Counted from the first letter of the stretch, positions 1-13,326 are shown. The stretch is 64,000 bases of DNA from Hermatobates lingyangjiaoensis (GCA_026182355.1 JAPFBL010000231.1:1097261-1161260), one strand, 5' to 3'. Notes: generated by a model from the sequence alone, not told the origin. Numbers and translations: made by a program.

Positions 1-299
1 TACCTAGCTCTCTTATTCAATTCAGGGGCATTCAGAAACATTCGCAGTGCCTTTTTCAGGAAATATATTTTCATATATCATTGTCACCTGCATATGCATA
101 AAATATAATCAAAACTGGGCATATATAAAACTTTTCTCTTCCATATCTCTCTATAGTTCCATATCTCTTCTCTCTATTCCGAAGCTATTTGCATGGCTAC
201 GAAAAACCACATTTCTTGTTTTATGAGGAAAAACTTTATATTTAATTTAGCGTATTATACATACTCGTATTTGTGTATGAAAATATAAAAAAGTTAAAT
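1..299. other. AT-rich non-coding stretch
   Basis: No open frame, RNA gene or repeat relationship that I can recognise. Confidence 0.6.
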
Positions 300-660
300 A
301 ATTTAAAAGTAAATTTCATTTTAAATGTAAAGATAAAAATATTTTATTTATTTTTTGTAATTTTTTTAAATTCTTTATTTATTTTATTTTATTATATTTA
401 TTTATTTAATTGATCTTATCGTTGTATTTTCAATTGTCTCTCATCGCCTTACCAACTCTAAGGCGTGGCAGCACTGTCGGTTGCAGGGACGGTTTCCTGC
501 CGCTGTGTTCCGGCGTGCTTGGTCGCCCATTCACTTTTCTCTTGAAGACAGATCATCCGAAAATGTGAGTTTGTAAGTGCGTCTCTTTCTCTGTGTGTTG
601 CTTTTCTTCGTTTTTGAGCTGATTTGCGTCCACTTTGGATCGTTTTTTTCGAATTTTGAG
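300..660. repeat. Foldback family FB-3, one arm plus internal part
   Basis: The stretch 470-650 matches, in reverse complement, the left arm at 59180-59345 (shared words such as GGCAGCACTG, GTGCTTGGTC and TTTTCTC followed by GAAGACAGA). It also matches the right arm of the copy at 34290-34553. The T-rich part 300-420 corresponds to the A-rich part 59390-59700 of that other copy. It ends in a (TA)n tract at 663-685, as other foldback copies here do. The opposite arm is missing, so this is a fragment. Confidence 0.6.
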
Positions 661-662
661 GG

Positions 663-685
663 ATATATATATATATATATATATA
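663..685. repeat. (TA)n microsatellite
   Basis: Uninterrupted TA dinucleotides bordering the foldback fragment on its left. Confidence 0.9.
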
Positions 686-789
686 GTATAAAACTAAAAG
701 AAAAACATAGATATAAATGCCCTGAGACCTTTCACTTTATGCTAACAGCTATATTTATATATAAAGTTCAATGTAAATAAAAAAAAACA

Positions 790-955
790 GATAAATTAAA
801 AACACACAATCACAAGCTCTAGTTTTCGGTTTGACCAAGTCATCACGAGAGATAAGAAAAGGAAATCAAAAATTAGAATTTGTAAGTGAGTGTTTTTTTA
901 TTTCTACATTGAACTTTATTTGTCCATTTTGGGTCGTATTTTCTTCATAAAAGAT
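790..955. repeat. Foldback family FB-2, degenerate copy
   Basis: The right half (about 875-945) matches the outer arm of the copies at 27580-28065: an AATTAGA..TGTAAGTG core, then CTACATTGAACTTTATTTG and a GGGTCGTATTT word. The left half keeps the inverted counterpart in decayed form (TTTTCGGTTTGACC). It is bounded on the right by a (TA)n tract. Confidence 0.55.
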
Positions 956-1173
956 ATATATATATATATATATATGATCAAACCACAATAAGAAATGGGA
1001 AAACAAGACTAAGATCTTTCAACCGTAACAAGCGGTCTTCGTCAGAGTCAAAAACCCAACCCGAAGACCGCTTGTTACGGTTGAAAGATCTTAGTCTTGT
1101 TTTCCCATTTCTTATTGTGGTTTGATCATTGATTGTTATTTCACGTGTTCATGTGAAATCTTTATATATATAT
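956..1173. mobile_element. Foldback element FB-1, copy with perfect 67-bp arms
   Basis: Bases 975-1041 and 1062-1128 are exact reverse complements of each other (67 bp, no mismatch) around a 20-nt spacer. The right side continues with a short palindrome containing TTTCACGTG and CATGTGAAA, then a (TA)n tract near 1160-1172. The left side starts directly at a (TA)n tract (956-974). A second copy (41165-41379) has the outer palindrome on its left instead, so the full family probably has arms of about 110 bp. No coding capacity: a non-autonomous foldback or MITE. The perfect arms imply recent origin or gene conversion. Confidence 0.8.
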
Positions 1174-3035
1174 ATGTTGGTTTAGCATCCACCAAGTTGA
1201 GATTACGTATGAATAATCACAGGTTATCCGTTGGCAAACGCAGTGACCTACCCATTGCTACTAATGCCAGTTCTCACGGACTCAGCTTTAATGAATGACT
1301 GTTTTCGTGTACAGGTCCTGAGGCAGATTAATGAGAATAATTCGAAAGTCACCAATACCAACTAGGTAAGAATCTACTTAATGTCGTTTAGAGTGATAGT
1401 AGGTACCAGAGATAGGGAGAAGAGGGAATCATAAATTAGAGAGAGCGAAAACTTGAAAATTAACTTCAATTAAACTTAAAAACAGTGGGAAAAAAGAAGG
1501 AGTGATATGAAGATTCGCAGAAAGGGATAATGGGATTAGGGGAGAAAGAGGGAAGTGACTGATAAAAAGTGAGAGAAGAAAGGAAGGATTTGGAAAAAGG
1601 CATTGCGAGAAAGGATACAAACTAGAAAGAGTGAGGTAGTGAAAGACTGAAAGGAAAGAAAGTGAGAAAGAAAGCTGTTTGTAAAGATTAGAAGTGTTGA
1701 GAGATTGAGAGGAATATGGGATTGTAAAAGTTGTAGTGAGAGAGACTGAGGAAAGTTTGGATGACACAGAAACTAAGTTATTCTGTGGGAGAGAAAGAAT
1801 GAGCTTCAGACGGATAGATTAAAAGAGAATTTTCGAAGAAAAAAGAGAAAAGGAATGAAAGAGATTGAATAGGGTAAAGGTTTTATCTCAAGCTTTGCCC
1901 TAAAAAATTGAACTCCTTCATTTTTCAATCCCCTTACGCATAATATCAAAATGGTATTTAAATTTATATTATGAGAATTTAAAATTTTTATCAGTAATTG
2001 GAAGTCTGTAATTTCATTAAACAAACTGATAGCATAAAATGTTTTGAAAAGTTCATAATTTTTTTATATCACCTAACAATAAGGGATGTTCCTTTACGAG
2101 AGTCGTTTCATTTGGTTTTCTTAATTAAATGAATAAAAAAAAACTCGTTATTTCTTCCGTTATTTATTTTTCAATAAATAAGTTTTATTTAAAAAAAAAA
2201 AACTTTCTTTTAAAGTATAAATCAACAACTCTATGGGAGTTTGGTTTCAGAGGACAGGAGCTGAAGGTGGGTGTTTCTTTTCGTAACTTAAGTGCACGCT
2301 TCTCTAAATCATTGCTTTAACAATCTACCGCTCCCCTATACCTTCTATATAACCGTATTCTCTAGACAAAAAGCAGTTTTTCATTAATGCTTTTATGAAA
2401 ATATATCCGCTTCTTTTTTTAAGTCCTAATTTAAAGTTTACCTTTTAACATTCTTTGTAAAAATAACTGATTAACTCCTTAAGCAATGCCATTTATTTTT
2501 TTTTTTATGTAAAAGATAAATAACACTGGTTGTAAGACAAAAAAAAAGGAACTTAAAACGTCTACATAAATTTAATGTAAGTATACTAATTAACGAGCTC
2601 TTAATTAATTTATTCACTGTTTAAAATTGAAACTGCCTTATCAGGATTCATTTAATGAACATGATCCAATAATGAATTGAAACAGACAACACATTAGCAT
2701 TAATTTAAATCCCATATTTAGTAAATGAAATTGCTGATGGTAAGATCTGAAAAGTAATCATACGTAATAAATTGGATTTGAGACACTCAGTGAAAGGTAT
2801 TATTCAAATCACTAAAATTAATGAACAAATTAGATATAATTGGGTTATTAATAACTAATAAATTGATGATTAATAGGTGAAGTAAACATGACTGGTTAAT
2901 TCTATAGTCAATTGTTTTTGTCATCATTAGACAGAAATAATAAAAACATAATAAATTGAAACAAATAATTAAATTACTATATCACTACTTTTTAAATATT
3001 TTACAGATTATTATATTTTAGATTTTTTCATTTAC
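1174..3035. other. Non-coding stretch with a purine-rich block
   Basis: From about 1400 to 1870 the plus strand is strongly purine-rich (GAGAGA, GGAAAG, GAAAGAAAG words). This opens stop-free frames on the minus strand that look like low-complexity shadows, not genes. The rest is AT-rich with short poly(T) or poly(A) runs. No gene recognised. Confidence 0.6.
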
Positions 3036-3039
3036 CAGT

Positions 3040-3810
3040 AGCAAGAGACTTCCGCTGTTAGCTTCCTTGCAGCCCAGTATAGACCAGTGGTCCAGGCAAG
3101 AGCTGTGTTAGCACTTAAATAATGTCCGTCCACTTCCTCTCTTTTGTCATACAGTTGGCAGTGGGAATCTGTCGACACTCATACGATGGAAGATTTTCCG
3201 TAGGTAGTCATGTTCTGTTGTCAGTCAGAATTCTGCCACTTTTTCTGCTGTCTGAGTAGGCTTTATGAGAGTACCCCATGGTTTTGCTGATTGCATCAGT
3301 CCTTTGAGCAGCGACGAACTTGCTTTGTATAATTCCGTGATATGCCTCTTACAGTCACTTAGAGTCATGGATTTATCGGGTTGTTGGATGGTGGCTCCTC
3401 CTCTTGCCAGCTTATACACCTCCGATAGATGTTAGCGTGGCCAGGGTTCTATCTCAGTACTTTGGTGAAGCCACTGTAAAAGAAATGGCTCATTTTGATC
3501 TAGCAAACGAGATTGCAGCCTGAGAATCAAGAAAGAGAGCAATTTTACAGAATTACTAGCCGAGAATTTGCGTTATGTTGGTCAATGCCAGGCGTATAGC
3601 ATTCACTTCACCATTAGAGCTTGAGGCCAGCTTCTCACCAGGGGCTACAAGGGTGATGAATCATGAGTACAAACCACCTCTCGAATTGAACTGCGCCTGC
3701 CCTACCGATCGGTCTGTATAAATATGGACCTAATTCTTCTCCAGCTACCATGTAGCCATTGTTTCTAAGGCAGTTACTTTAGCTCTGATCTGGATTTCAT
3801 GATGATAAAT
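3040..3810 (-). pseudogene. Non-LTR retrotransposon RNase H domain relic
   Basis: Read on the minus strand, the region keeps the order of a retrotransposon RNase H domain: IYTDRSVG (first acidic residue; RC of about 3700-3725), then SSNGEVNAIRLAL (conserved Glu helix), then LFLDSQAAI (second conserved Asp). Farther on come a piece resembling the RNase H end, with KLARGGATI.QP at 3360-3420, and a terminal zinc-binding-like stretch with CQLYDKREEVDGHYL. Stop codons and frameshifts separate the pieces, so it is dead. RNase H after the reverse transcriptase is typical of I, LOA and R1-like non-LTR groups; the clade cannot be decided from this fragment. The reverse transcriptase itself is absent: only the 3' part remains. 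Confidence 0.8.
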
Positions 3811-4905
3811 GTTGAATCACTTTAGACTATTTGAATGGTTATAAAATATTTTATAAGTAATTAAACATTAATCATGTAAATGTAAAAATAGTTATTGATA
3901 ATTACTTATCTTTAAAAAGATGATTGCATGTAATAAATTGCATATATCAAATTGAATAATATAATGTTTAATAATAATAACAGTTATCTTTTTGAAGCTA
4001 TTCCTTTTCGTATAATCTAAAATGCGTTAATTTTTATCATAGATGCTAACAGAAGAAGAATAATATACCTCTACTCCGTAGACTAACCAAGAAAACAAAA
4101 AAAAATTTTTCTTCTTTTGATATAAATTAAAATAAGATGTCTTTCCTGAGGTGCAATACTGTCTATAAATTATTTTCACATCATGGATTATATACTTGAA
4201 AACTTTCGTTAAGATTAATGAATATTTAAACAGATTAAAAATTTGGACAAATAGCCATACACATCCAGGCAACATCTCAAAAATATAAAAATTATCTCAA
4301 CCAAAATCAAAACGTTTGAATTGGTCAAATGAACGTATGAGCACAAGGATAAGAGTGGAGACGATACTAGGTAATTCAGAAGTAAGTGTTTTTGAAGGTA
4401 GTCATGAACACCTCTATTATTACTCAAGTAATGTAAATTAGACATTTCTCCATCACTGATTTGAAAAGTAATTTCAACGAATATTCTTTAAATCATGACC
4501 CAACAGAAAAAGCAAACCAACAGCTCTGTTCCGACCATATATGATAACAAACATTTATAAAAAAAATCTTTACTCCTACAGACTTAAGTAAAACAATACA
4601 TGGGACATGCTATAGAATGTCGTCAGTGACTTTACATATAATATAGGAATCGACATTCAAACACTAGGGACAGAACACAGGAAACGAAAAATTCAATTAT
4701 TTTTAAAATATTATTCAGTATAACGTCTAAGGATTCAGAAGATTATAACATATCTTCAGTAGTCCTTGGATACACTTGGTACCAACAGGAACTCAGGTTA
4801 CCTAGGACATATTTTCTACGCTCTGCCCAGAATAAGTTTCTGGAATAAGTGACCTTCAGAAAAGACCAAGAGTTAGCAAACAGTGATCTACACTAATGGT
4901 AGATG
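3811..4905. other. AT-rich non-coding stretch
   Basis: No recognisable gene. Minus-strand frames of about 80 codons near 4030-4445 have hydrophobic, AT-driven composition and no family signature. Confidence 0.5.
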
Positions 4906-4907
4906 TA

Positions 4908-6150
4908 CGAGGGCCGCTCAATAAGTCTTTAGAAAATCTAAGAAAAGGCAACAGTAGCGTCGCAATTGGTTTATTATGAGTAAGCGTCATTCCTTTCTAG
5001 GAATTTGTCAAAGTTGCAGCCATTTGCATTAAAGGATTTTGTTTTTATCAACAGATTGAATTAACAACTTTTTGATCAGCGATTAAATATTTATATTCAA
5101 AAGGCTTAACAGCAAAAGAAATAAAAGATGAGTTGGATTAAGTTCATGGCACGCCTGCCATTGTATATTCAACAGTTTAAAATTAGATCAATGAATTTAA
5201 ACATGGCCGTACAACAATACCAGACGAACATTGTTGAGGACGACCAGTGGGCGCAAGTACTCTGGAAATGATCAATAAAATCCATGATAGGGTGTTAAGT
5301 GACCAAAGAATAAAATTACGCGAAATAGTTGAGACCACGGAGGGGTACGGCTATCTCTATTTTACACAATAGATTGGATATGAAAAAATACCTCCAGATG
5401 GGTGCCACTCAGTTTGCTCTCAGCTAAAAACAAACGCAACCACGTGATCACTTCAAAGGATCTTTTGAAGCGCAACCGTCGCAACTCATATCCTTTTCGA
5501 CGTAGATTAGTAACTGTGAATGAATCATAGTTACACCACTTCACATCGGAGTCGAAATAACAGCAATAACAGTGGATTAAAGGCGAACGGGCCCCAAAGA
5601 AGGCAAAAACGGAAAATTCAGCTGAAAAGTGACGCAAGTCACTGTATTTGGGATGTACGTGATATTATTTTTATTGACCATCTGAAACACTGTACAGTAT
5701 TATTCTAAATTATTAAGCTAAATTAATGAGAAATTAAAAACAAATCATCTCCATATGAAGAGGAAAAAAATCCTCTTTCTCCAGGATAATGCGTCAGGAT
5801 AATACGTGTGCTGTTTCAATGGCTAAAATCAAGGAATTAAAGTTTGAATGGGTATAACATCCACCATATTTACTTGATCTGGCTCCAAATGACTATTGTT
5901 TTTTTTTTCCTATTTTAAAAAATAGATAAGTGGACAACAGTTAGTTTACTTCGAATGAAGATGTCATCTCACACACAAATGCGTCTTTTGAGGAAACTTC
6001 AGAAAACTTTCTTTCTGAAGGCTTGAAAAAGTTAGATGAAGGTTTTTCGAAATCTATAGAACTAAAAGGAGATTATGTTTAAAAATAAAAAAAATCACCG
6101 AAATAAAAATATTTTTTTATATTTTGTAAAGACTTATTGACCTGCTCTCA
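4908..6150 (+). mobile_element. Mariner-like DNA transposon, complete but inactive
   Basis: A 1243-bp element bounded by TA dinucleotides (4906-4907 and 6151-6152), the mariner target duplication. Its ends are imperfect terminal inverted repeats: the left begins CGAGGGCCGCTCAATAAGTC, and the right, read inward on the minus strand, begins TGAGAGCAGGTCAATAAGTC; both continue with TTTA.AAAAT. Length and ends fit the Tc1/mariner superfamily. The internal region is a transposase gene with stops and frameshifts (5062-6082). It could not move on its own. Confidence 0.88.
5062..6082 (+). pseudogene. Mariner transposase pseudogene
   Basis: Segments in several plus-strand frames spell a mariner transposase in order. 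The N-terminal DNA-binding region includes YSKGLTAKEIKDELD and EMINKIHDRVLSDQRIKLRE. The catalytic region includes WDVRDIIFIDHL (first Asp), FLQDNAS (second Asp, codon 5784-5786) and PPYLLDLAPNDYC (third Asp near 5891). The C-terminus SIELKGDYV ends at a stop at 6080-6082. The gap between the second and third acidic codons is 107 nt; a DD34D enzyme needs 105, so a 2-nt shift lies between them. In-frame stops are numerous (for example after DELD and around 5525). Known family role: cut-and-paste transposition at TA sites. This copy is a relic. Confidence 0.85.
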
Positions 6151-6152
6151 TA

Positions 6153-7377
6153 GTAGGTTCTTAAGCAAATGTAAAACTAAATAGTAACAACCTAATGCAC
6201 AAGTAATATGTCTCTGTACTAACTCAATCTTTGGTGAAGTATTCGCACCGAGGAGCCCCTACGTCCGGGGTAAGAGACAATTAATTTGACTATGGTATAA
6301 GATCACAGGGAGTCCAAAAATAGACCGGTGAGGTCAAGGGCTTCTGAATTTAAGAAAAAATGAAAGATGTTAATAATAAATAACATTACCAATAATTAGG
6401 AACGAATACAACAGAATAATTAATTGTAAAATTATTTAATTCAAGATAACGTTTTTAAATAAGTAATATAAAACATTAGTTTAAGAATTGACTTTAAATT
6501 TAATTTATTATCCTTTGATTTCATTTATAATTTCATTTTCTCGAAGAAGAGAATACAATATAATAATTTCAAGACCCATAACTGATGTGGAAACATTAAT
6601 GGAAAGGTTCTAATTAACTGAGGCGTGAAAAAATCTCCATTCATTTTGAACAGAAGAGGGATAATGACGTTGTAAACAAATGAGATGGTCTGTGAGAGCA
6701 TGTCAAGTGATGTTTAACGCAAGTCTAACAATTGAGTAATGCTCAAAGGATATTATCCTAAAAGAGAATATGTCAAGCATAGCAATTACCAGAGGTGTAA
6801 CTTTACTGAATCAGGTGTTCTAATGTACCTACAACGAGGCAGTTGTATATATGGGTAGAATTTAACATATTGTGTCAGATCAATAATGCAACATAGTCAA
6901 AAAAGATGGCAAATATTAATACAAGTAGTGGTTGTTTTAATATTACAAAAGATAACTTTGTTTTATAAAATCATGTTTGTCAATGATTTTTAAGTTAAAT
7001 TAAGTCAAACCTTCAGTTATTTTAATACCTTGAAACAATGTAATCGAAACATCATTGCAAAAAAAACAGGTTAGATTGTTGATTGATTATTGAGCAGTAG
7101 CAGTGATTTCAGATGAAGCAATAATATTGAGTTGATTTAGAGTCAAAAACAATTTTTTAGATAGACAATAATGCATCAGATTTCAATTTTTTCTTATGCC
7201 AGATAAGATCCCTGATTGTCTTCATGATATTTATCTTTAAATATGTATGTAAAATAATCAAAATGAGCCAATGAATCACAATCAATAGATAATGACACTT
7301 ACAGTCTCTAATTTTTTGTTCTCTAATGTCTTTTCAGTATAATTTAAAACTTCTATAGCTGGAAGCGTCAAATTAAT
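6153..7377. other. AT-rich non-coding stretch
   Basis: No coding or structural signal recognised. A slightly GC-richer patch at about 6240-6345 may be an old repeat, but I cannot assign it. Confidence 0.5.
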
Positions 7378-7379
7378 AT

Positions 7380-7501
7380 GCAACATCTACAATATGAGGC
7401 CCATTTTTTTTTTGTAAAATATAAATTTGATCCATCAAAGATTCTGGCACACCGTAGCGTGCCACAAACTTTGGTTACATACCGATCCACCCACCCATAC
7501 A

Positions 7502-7509
<8 letters not shown>
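7380..7509 (+). repeat. Interspersed repeat family IR-A, internal fragment
   Basis: Matches the copies at 50190-50280 and 51640-51720: ATGAGGCCCATTTTT, then GTAAAATAT, then TTGATCCATCAAAGATTCTGG and a CCGTAGCGTG core, followed by CCACCCACCC-like sequence. The match stops where the CA microsatellite begins; beyond the microsatellite (7773 on) the family's 3' part is not present. Confidence 0.75.
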
Positions 7510-9090
<1,581 letters not shown>

Positions 9091-9094
9091 TAAA

Positions 9095-9259
9095 ATGAGC
9101 ACAATACAAAAGAAGTTAGCATCACTGGGTGAGGTCACTCCAGAGACCATAGTTCAAAAGATGCTCCTAAACGAAAACAATTGGTCAAAAGCTGCAAACT
9201 TTGTAGAGGCCGTTCTCCATCATAAGAAGTACGCAAGTGGTGTGAGGCAAGGGCAATGA
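9095..9259 (+). pseudogene. C-terminal end of a non-LTR ORF2
   Basis: An open stretch of 54 codons ending in TGA at 9257-9259, with the core IVQKMLLNENNWSKAANFVE followed by a Lys/His-rich segment. Many R1/TRAS-type ORF2 proteins end in this way: a tryptophan-centred helix, then a charged tail. The ATG at 9095 is only the first Met in a truncated copy, not a gene start. No catalytic domain remains. Confidence 0.5.
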
Positions 9260-9477
9260 TTGAACGAATGGGGACAAGAAGGTGAATCCTATTCAGGAGG
9301 ACTGAGGCACCGGCACGAAGTAATGTGCAAACGGTTTCCGTGTCGGGTATTGCCAGGAAATAGGATGTGGTTTTTTAGTGGGTCGGAACCCCCAACCCCA
9401 CATACCCTAAGCAAGACGTCTTGCTAAGGGATCTGATGAACAGATTTTTCCACATCCTACGTCGAAAAAAAAAAAAA
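9095..9477 (+). mobile_element. 5'-truncated non-LTR retrotransposon tail with poly(A)
   Basis: The segment is GC-richer than its surroundings. It begins with the last codons of an ORF2-like frame (9095-9259), continues in a short 3' UTR holding a CAAGACGTCTTG palindrome (9412-9423), and ends in a 13-A tract (9465-9477). AAAAGAAG occurs just before the start (about 9107) and after the A tract, a possible but weak target duplication. It resembles the 3' ends of R1-like elements, but the clade is an inference. Confidence 0.6.
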
Positions 9478-9479
9478 GA

Positions 9480-10680
9480 AGAAGTACTGAATAAGCTTGG
9501 AATGGTGTTAGCCGATTTCTTTTTAGCTTGTAAAATTTTAAACTACAAATTTTTATGATAGGAGTCTTGACTAAATTTAGTATGAAAATTTTTTAAGAAA
9601 GCTTGCAGTACCTAGTAAGTAAATATTATAATGTACAAGCAGTTGTAAGATGTCTTATAATTGGTATCAAGCAACAATAAGAGGAACAACTTTTCTAAAC
9701 GAAATGAAACCATTTAATAACCTGTTGGCGATTGATTGAATGATAATTGGGAACTTTCTCGGAGATTGGTTAACGATTTCTAAAAAGAACATACGAATAG
9801 ATAAGGAGTTGTGTTTTATAATGCAGTTGTATTTGATAGCTTTTCAAGGGCTGTAGTAATAGAAATATCCGTATATTCAATTCTTATTTAGGAATCATGT
9901 AAAGAAAGATATTATTAAAAAGGTGATTTACAAAATTTAATGTTTGATTTGTTTTGAACAATAGAACGAATATCAGCTTAAATGTTTGATCAGGTTATAC
10001 AGTGAAGAAGCCAAGTGAATAAAAATAATTTTGGTAATTAAATACACTTCATTGAAGATGATGAAACTTATTTGTGTTAAACGTGTTGCCAATCTTCTTT
10101 GCAAACATATGAGATTTTTCTTAATTAGCATTAATTTGTGCTGTTGAGGCACAAGTCTCAAGAGCTCTTGTCAAATGATTAATTAGTCACGTATGAAGGG
10201 CGCTAAGCACATACATCACACGAGATGTTCTAATGAAGCATTCCTTAATGAGCTTGTCTCAACAACGGCTGAATTGGATAATATCTGCAGTTTTGCTGAA
10301 ACATTTATTTCAGTTATTGTTTTTAATATGAATGGTATCTTATGATCCTGATCAAGAAATATCAATGATAAAAGTATGATAATAAAATAAAACTTTTCTG
10401 TCATGTAGGTTGGAAACCCCAGAAATCAATGTCAATCACTAATTTATTTCCACATCTTATTAATATGTTTGATCTTTAATATTTAATTTAACTTTAACTT
10501 GACTTAAAATCCATATTTATATTTATCATTAGCACTTTTTTTACACGAGTATCAGAGGCAGCTATTATCAAATACTACACGGCGTTTTCGAGTTCATATT
10601 TTCTGATATTTAAAACAATATTCTTATAAATGTTGATCATTTCACTAATTTACACAAATATTTTACAATGCATGATTGGC
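9480..10680. other. AT-rich non-coding stretch
   Basis: No gene recognised; the short minus-strand frames near 9973-10404 are AT-driven. Confidence 0.5.
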
Positions 10681-10835
10681 CAGCCCCTGGTAGACCCACT
10701 GCATTTGGCTTTGTTTGTCTCAAATAAAGGTTTTTTTTTTTTTTTTTTTGGCCATCCTACAACGCCTTGTTCACAATAAACCCTCCCACTGTAATGACAG
10801 TGGTGCAATTTCATATTGTAGGGTGGTATACATTA
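10681..10835. repeat. T19 tract with flanking hairpin-like remnant
   Basis: A run of 19 T (10731-10749) follows TTTGTCTCAAATAAAGG and is followed by CCATCCTACAA (from about 10752). The near-complement TTGTAGGGTGG lies near 10820-10830, with a perfect internal stem CACTGT..ACAGTG between. It looks like a small decayed inverted-repeat element or an old retro-insertion tail; the nature is uncertain. Confidence 0.4.
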
Positions 10836-11166
10836 CAAACGAAAGAATACAGCAAACACAGTGATTGATTGGTTACAGTAAATCATATACTCAGAGAGCA
10901 GAATCACTTTCATTTGCTGTTCACAGTAATTGACTTTGGTGATTGGTTAACTGTGCGTATTGATTGAACCAACATACACCTATTTGTAATATCCATAACC
11001 TATAAAGTTACCTCAAATAGGAATTACTGTCATGTCAGTATTTTCAGTATTCATAGAGGGGTTCAGGTCCATTATGTACGTCGTTCTTACATCTTCAAAA
11101 CATAGGAATTGCTATCAGTCTACAAAATTGTTGTTCCCTTCTTCAACAGTTTTAAGACAATATTGT
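10836..11166. other. Non-coding stretch before the minisatellite
   Basis: No recognisable gene. A short plus-strand frame from 11032 runs into the tandem array and is not credible. Confidence 0.5.
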
Positions 11167-11949
11167 GGACTTCTCACGTACACAGTGGTATGTGTGTTCG
11201 GTTTCTTCTTCTTCTTCTCTTCTAGTTTTTTCCTGATGACAAATTTGTTTCGAAGGACTCACATACACAGTGGTATGTGTGTTCAGTTTCTTCTTCTTCT
11301 TCTTCTCTTCTAGTTTTTTCCTGATGACGAACTTCGTTTCGAAGGACTCACATACACAGTGGTATGTGTGTTCGGTTTCTTCTTCTTCTTCTCTTCTAGT
11401 TTTTTCCTGATGACAAACTTCGTTTCGAAGGACTCACATACACAGTGGTATGTGTGTTCGGTTTCTTCTTCTTCTTCTCTTCTAGTTTTTTCCTGATGAC
11501 AAACTTCGTTTCGAAGGACTCACATACACAGTGGTATGTGTGTTCGGTTTCTTCTTCTTCTTCTCTTCTAGTTTTTTCTTGATGACAAACTTCGTTTCGA
11601 AGGACTCACATACACAGTGGTATGTGTGTTCGGTTTCTTCTTCTTCTTCTCTTCTAGTTTTTTCCTGATGACAAATTCGTTTCGAAGGACTCACATACAC
11701 AGTGGTATGTGTGTTCGGTTTCTTCTTCTTCTTCTCTTCTAGTTTTTTCCTGATGACAAACTTCGTTTCGAAGGACTCACATACACAGTGGCATGTGTGT
11801 TCGGTTTCTTCTTCTTCTTCTCTTCTAGTTTTTTCCTGATGACAAATTCGTTTCGAAGGACTCACATACACAGTGGTATGTGTGTTCGGTTTCTTCTTCT
11901 TCTTCTTCTCTTCTAGTTTTTTCCTGATGACAAACTTCGTTTCGAAGGA
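11167..11949. repeat. 86-bp minisatellite, 9 units
   Basis: Unit starts (GGAC or GGACTCACATAC) fall at 11167, 11255, 11344, 11430, 11516, 11602, 11687, 11773 and 11858, with the last ending near 11947; period 85-89 bp. Each unit contains two small stems, CACATAC..GTATGTG and CTTCG-TTT-CGAAG, and a pyrimidine tract of (TTC)3-5 plus TCTTCTAG. Length differences come from the TTC number and a one-base change in AAACTTCG/AAATTCG. The minus strand is stop-free for 165 codons across the array, giving a Glu/Lys-rich frame; because the unit is not a multiple of three, this is an artefact of composition. Confidence 0.95.
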
Positions 11950-13306
11950 ATTACTAGGATAGTGATTGATTGACATCAATCAATCAATCATGTTAACTTG
12001 TTATTATATTTTTAGTTTGGTTCATTTAGCTCTCTGATGATGTTGTGACAAAAGACCTTAGAGCATAGGAATTAATATATATTTGTTTATTGTGGTGTTT
12101 AATTCATATATTATATCAAGAGTTATTGTAGATTATTAATTTATATATATATATATAAACTATATTCACTAAAAGAATACACAGAAATGAAATAGAAACT
12201 CGCTACTATCTTTCTGATGACAAGGCCATCGAAATATTGAAGTGAGCTTTGTTAATGTTTTTCCGTGTTCTCTTCTTTTCCTTTTTCAGTTAATATATAT
12301 ACTTTCACCTAAAAAATGCAGGTTATGTTTAAGAGTGAAAATTCCAAATTTGCAATACTTGAAAAAAGCACGTTGCTTGTAAGTCAGATCTGATGCCTTG
12401 GCTTTATCCAAATCTTCAAATAAATCAGTTATTATTATGAAAAATATAAGTGAGGAGTAGTTGTGACGTAATATTAAAGAAAAGAACAACGTTCATTTTT
12501 TTAAGTCACTTAGTACGTGTATACTAAGTAACTTTGATACTGACTTTTACTTGAAGTTAAAATATACTGCTAGTGATTTCAGCAATTGCTTCTCTGCTCA
12601 TTTGGCGATTAGTTAAACAGATATCACTGAGTAACACAGTAATTCATGATTCTTTTCTAAATATAACATGTCGTTTCTGCAAAGGGACATCATTGCTTCC
12701 TTTGTAGATTTCAAACAAACATTTGATTCAAAGTGTAACATAACTTCCTGTCAACAGTATTATTTAGTATTGGATGATTGACAACAGTAATTAAATTATG
12801 GGAACAGTTTAATAGTGGGGTCAAAATGAAGCCAAGGATAAATAAGTGCTTCACTGTCTATCTTTACTTTAGGGAGGCCTCTTACGAAGCCCTACAAGTA
12901 CCCGTTCCATCTGTGATTTTGTCATTGCCTATTTCAAATAGAAAGTTTCCTTAAACGTATAGATTAGTATTATCATTACTTGTTCTGTTTTCTTCTATGA
13001 TATTTCTCTGCTTCACACTCTTTTTAAATTTATGTATTCATCATAGACAAAACATAATTATCAATTGTTTATTTGAGACAGCGTTAAAAAGCCCAATAAT
13101 TAGCAGGAGTAATAAATAATGAGTCTGAGCTCTCACCCATGTATTACTTATTATTTATATTTTATCATCCAATATGATTAATAGAACACTGAATTCTTTG
13201 AGGAATGAACATATTAAACATGTTTATTCATATCTCTATCATAGTATAGTCGAGACTTTTAAAATATTACTAGTCTGAAAGTTTTTATGAATAATAACAT
13301 ATATAC
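11950..13306. other. AT-rich stretch with a small element in (TA)n
   Basis: At 12135-12296 a segment with TTTCTGATGACAAGGCCATC and AATATTGAAGTGAG lies between two (TA)n tracts; a related segment occurs at 59075-59175, also between TA tracts (called FB-4). Otherwise nothing recognisable. Confidence 0.45.
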
Positions 13307-13326
13307 CAACGACCAACAATTCTTTC

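Noticed and set aside
1429..1767. 112-codon Ser/Leu/Phe-rich minus-strand frame
   Set aside because: A product of the purine-rich block on the plus strand; low complexity.
11482..11979. 165-codon Lys/Glu-rich minus-strand frame with repeated peptide
   Set aside because: Caused by the 86-bp tandem array, whose period is not a multiple of three; no domain and no plausible start.
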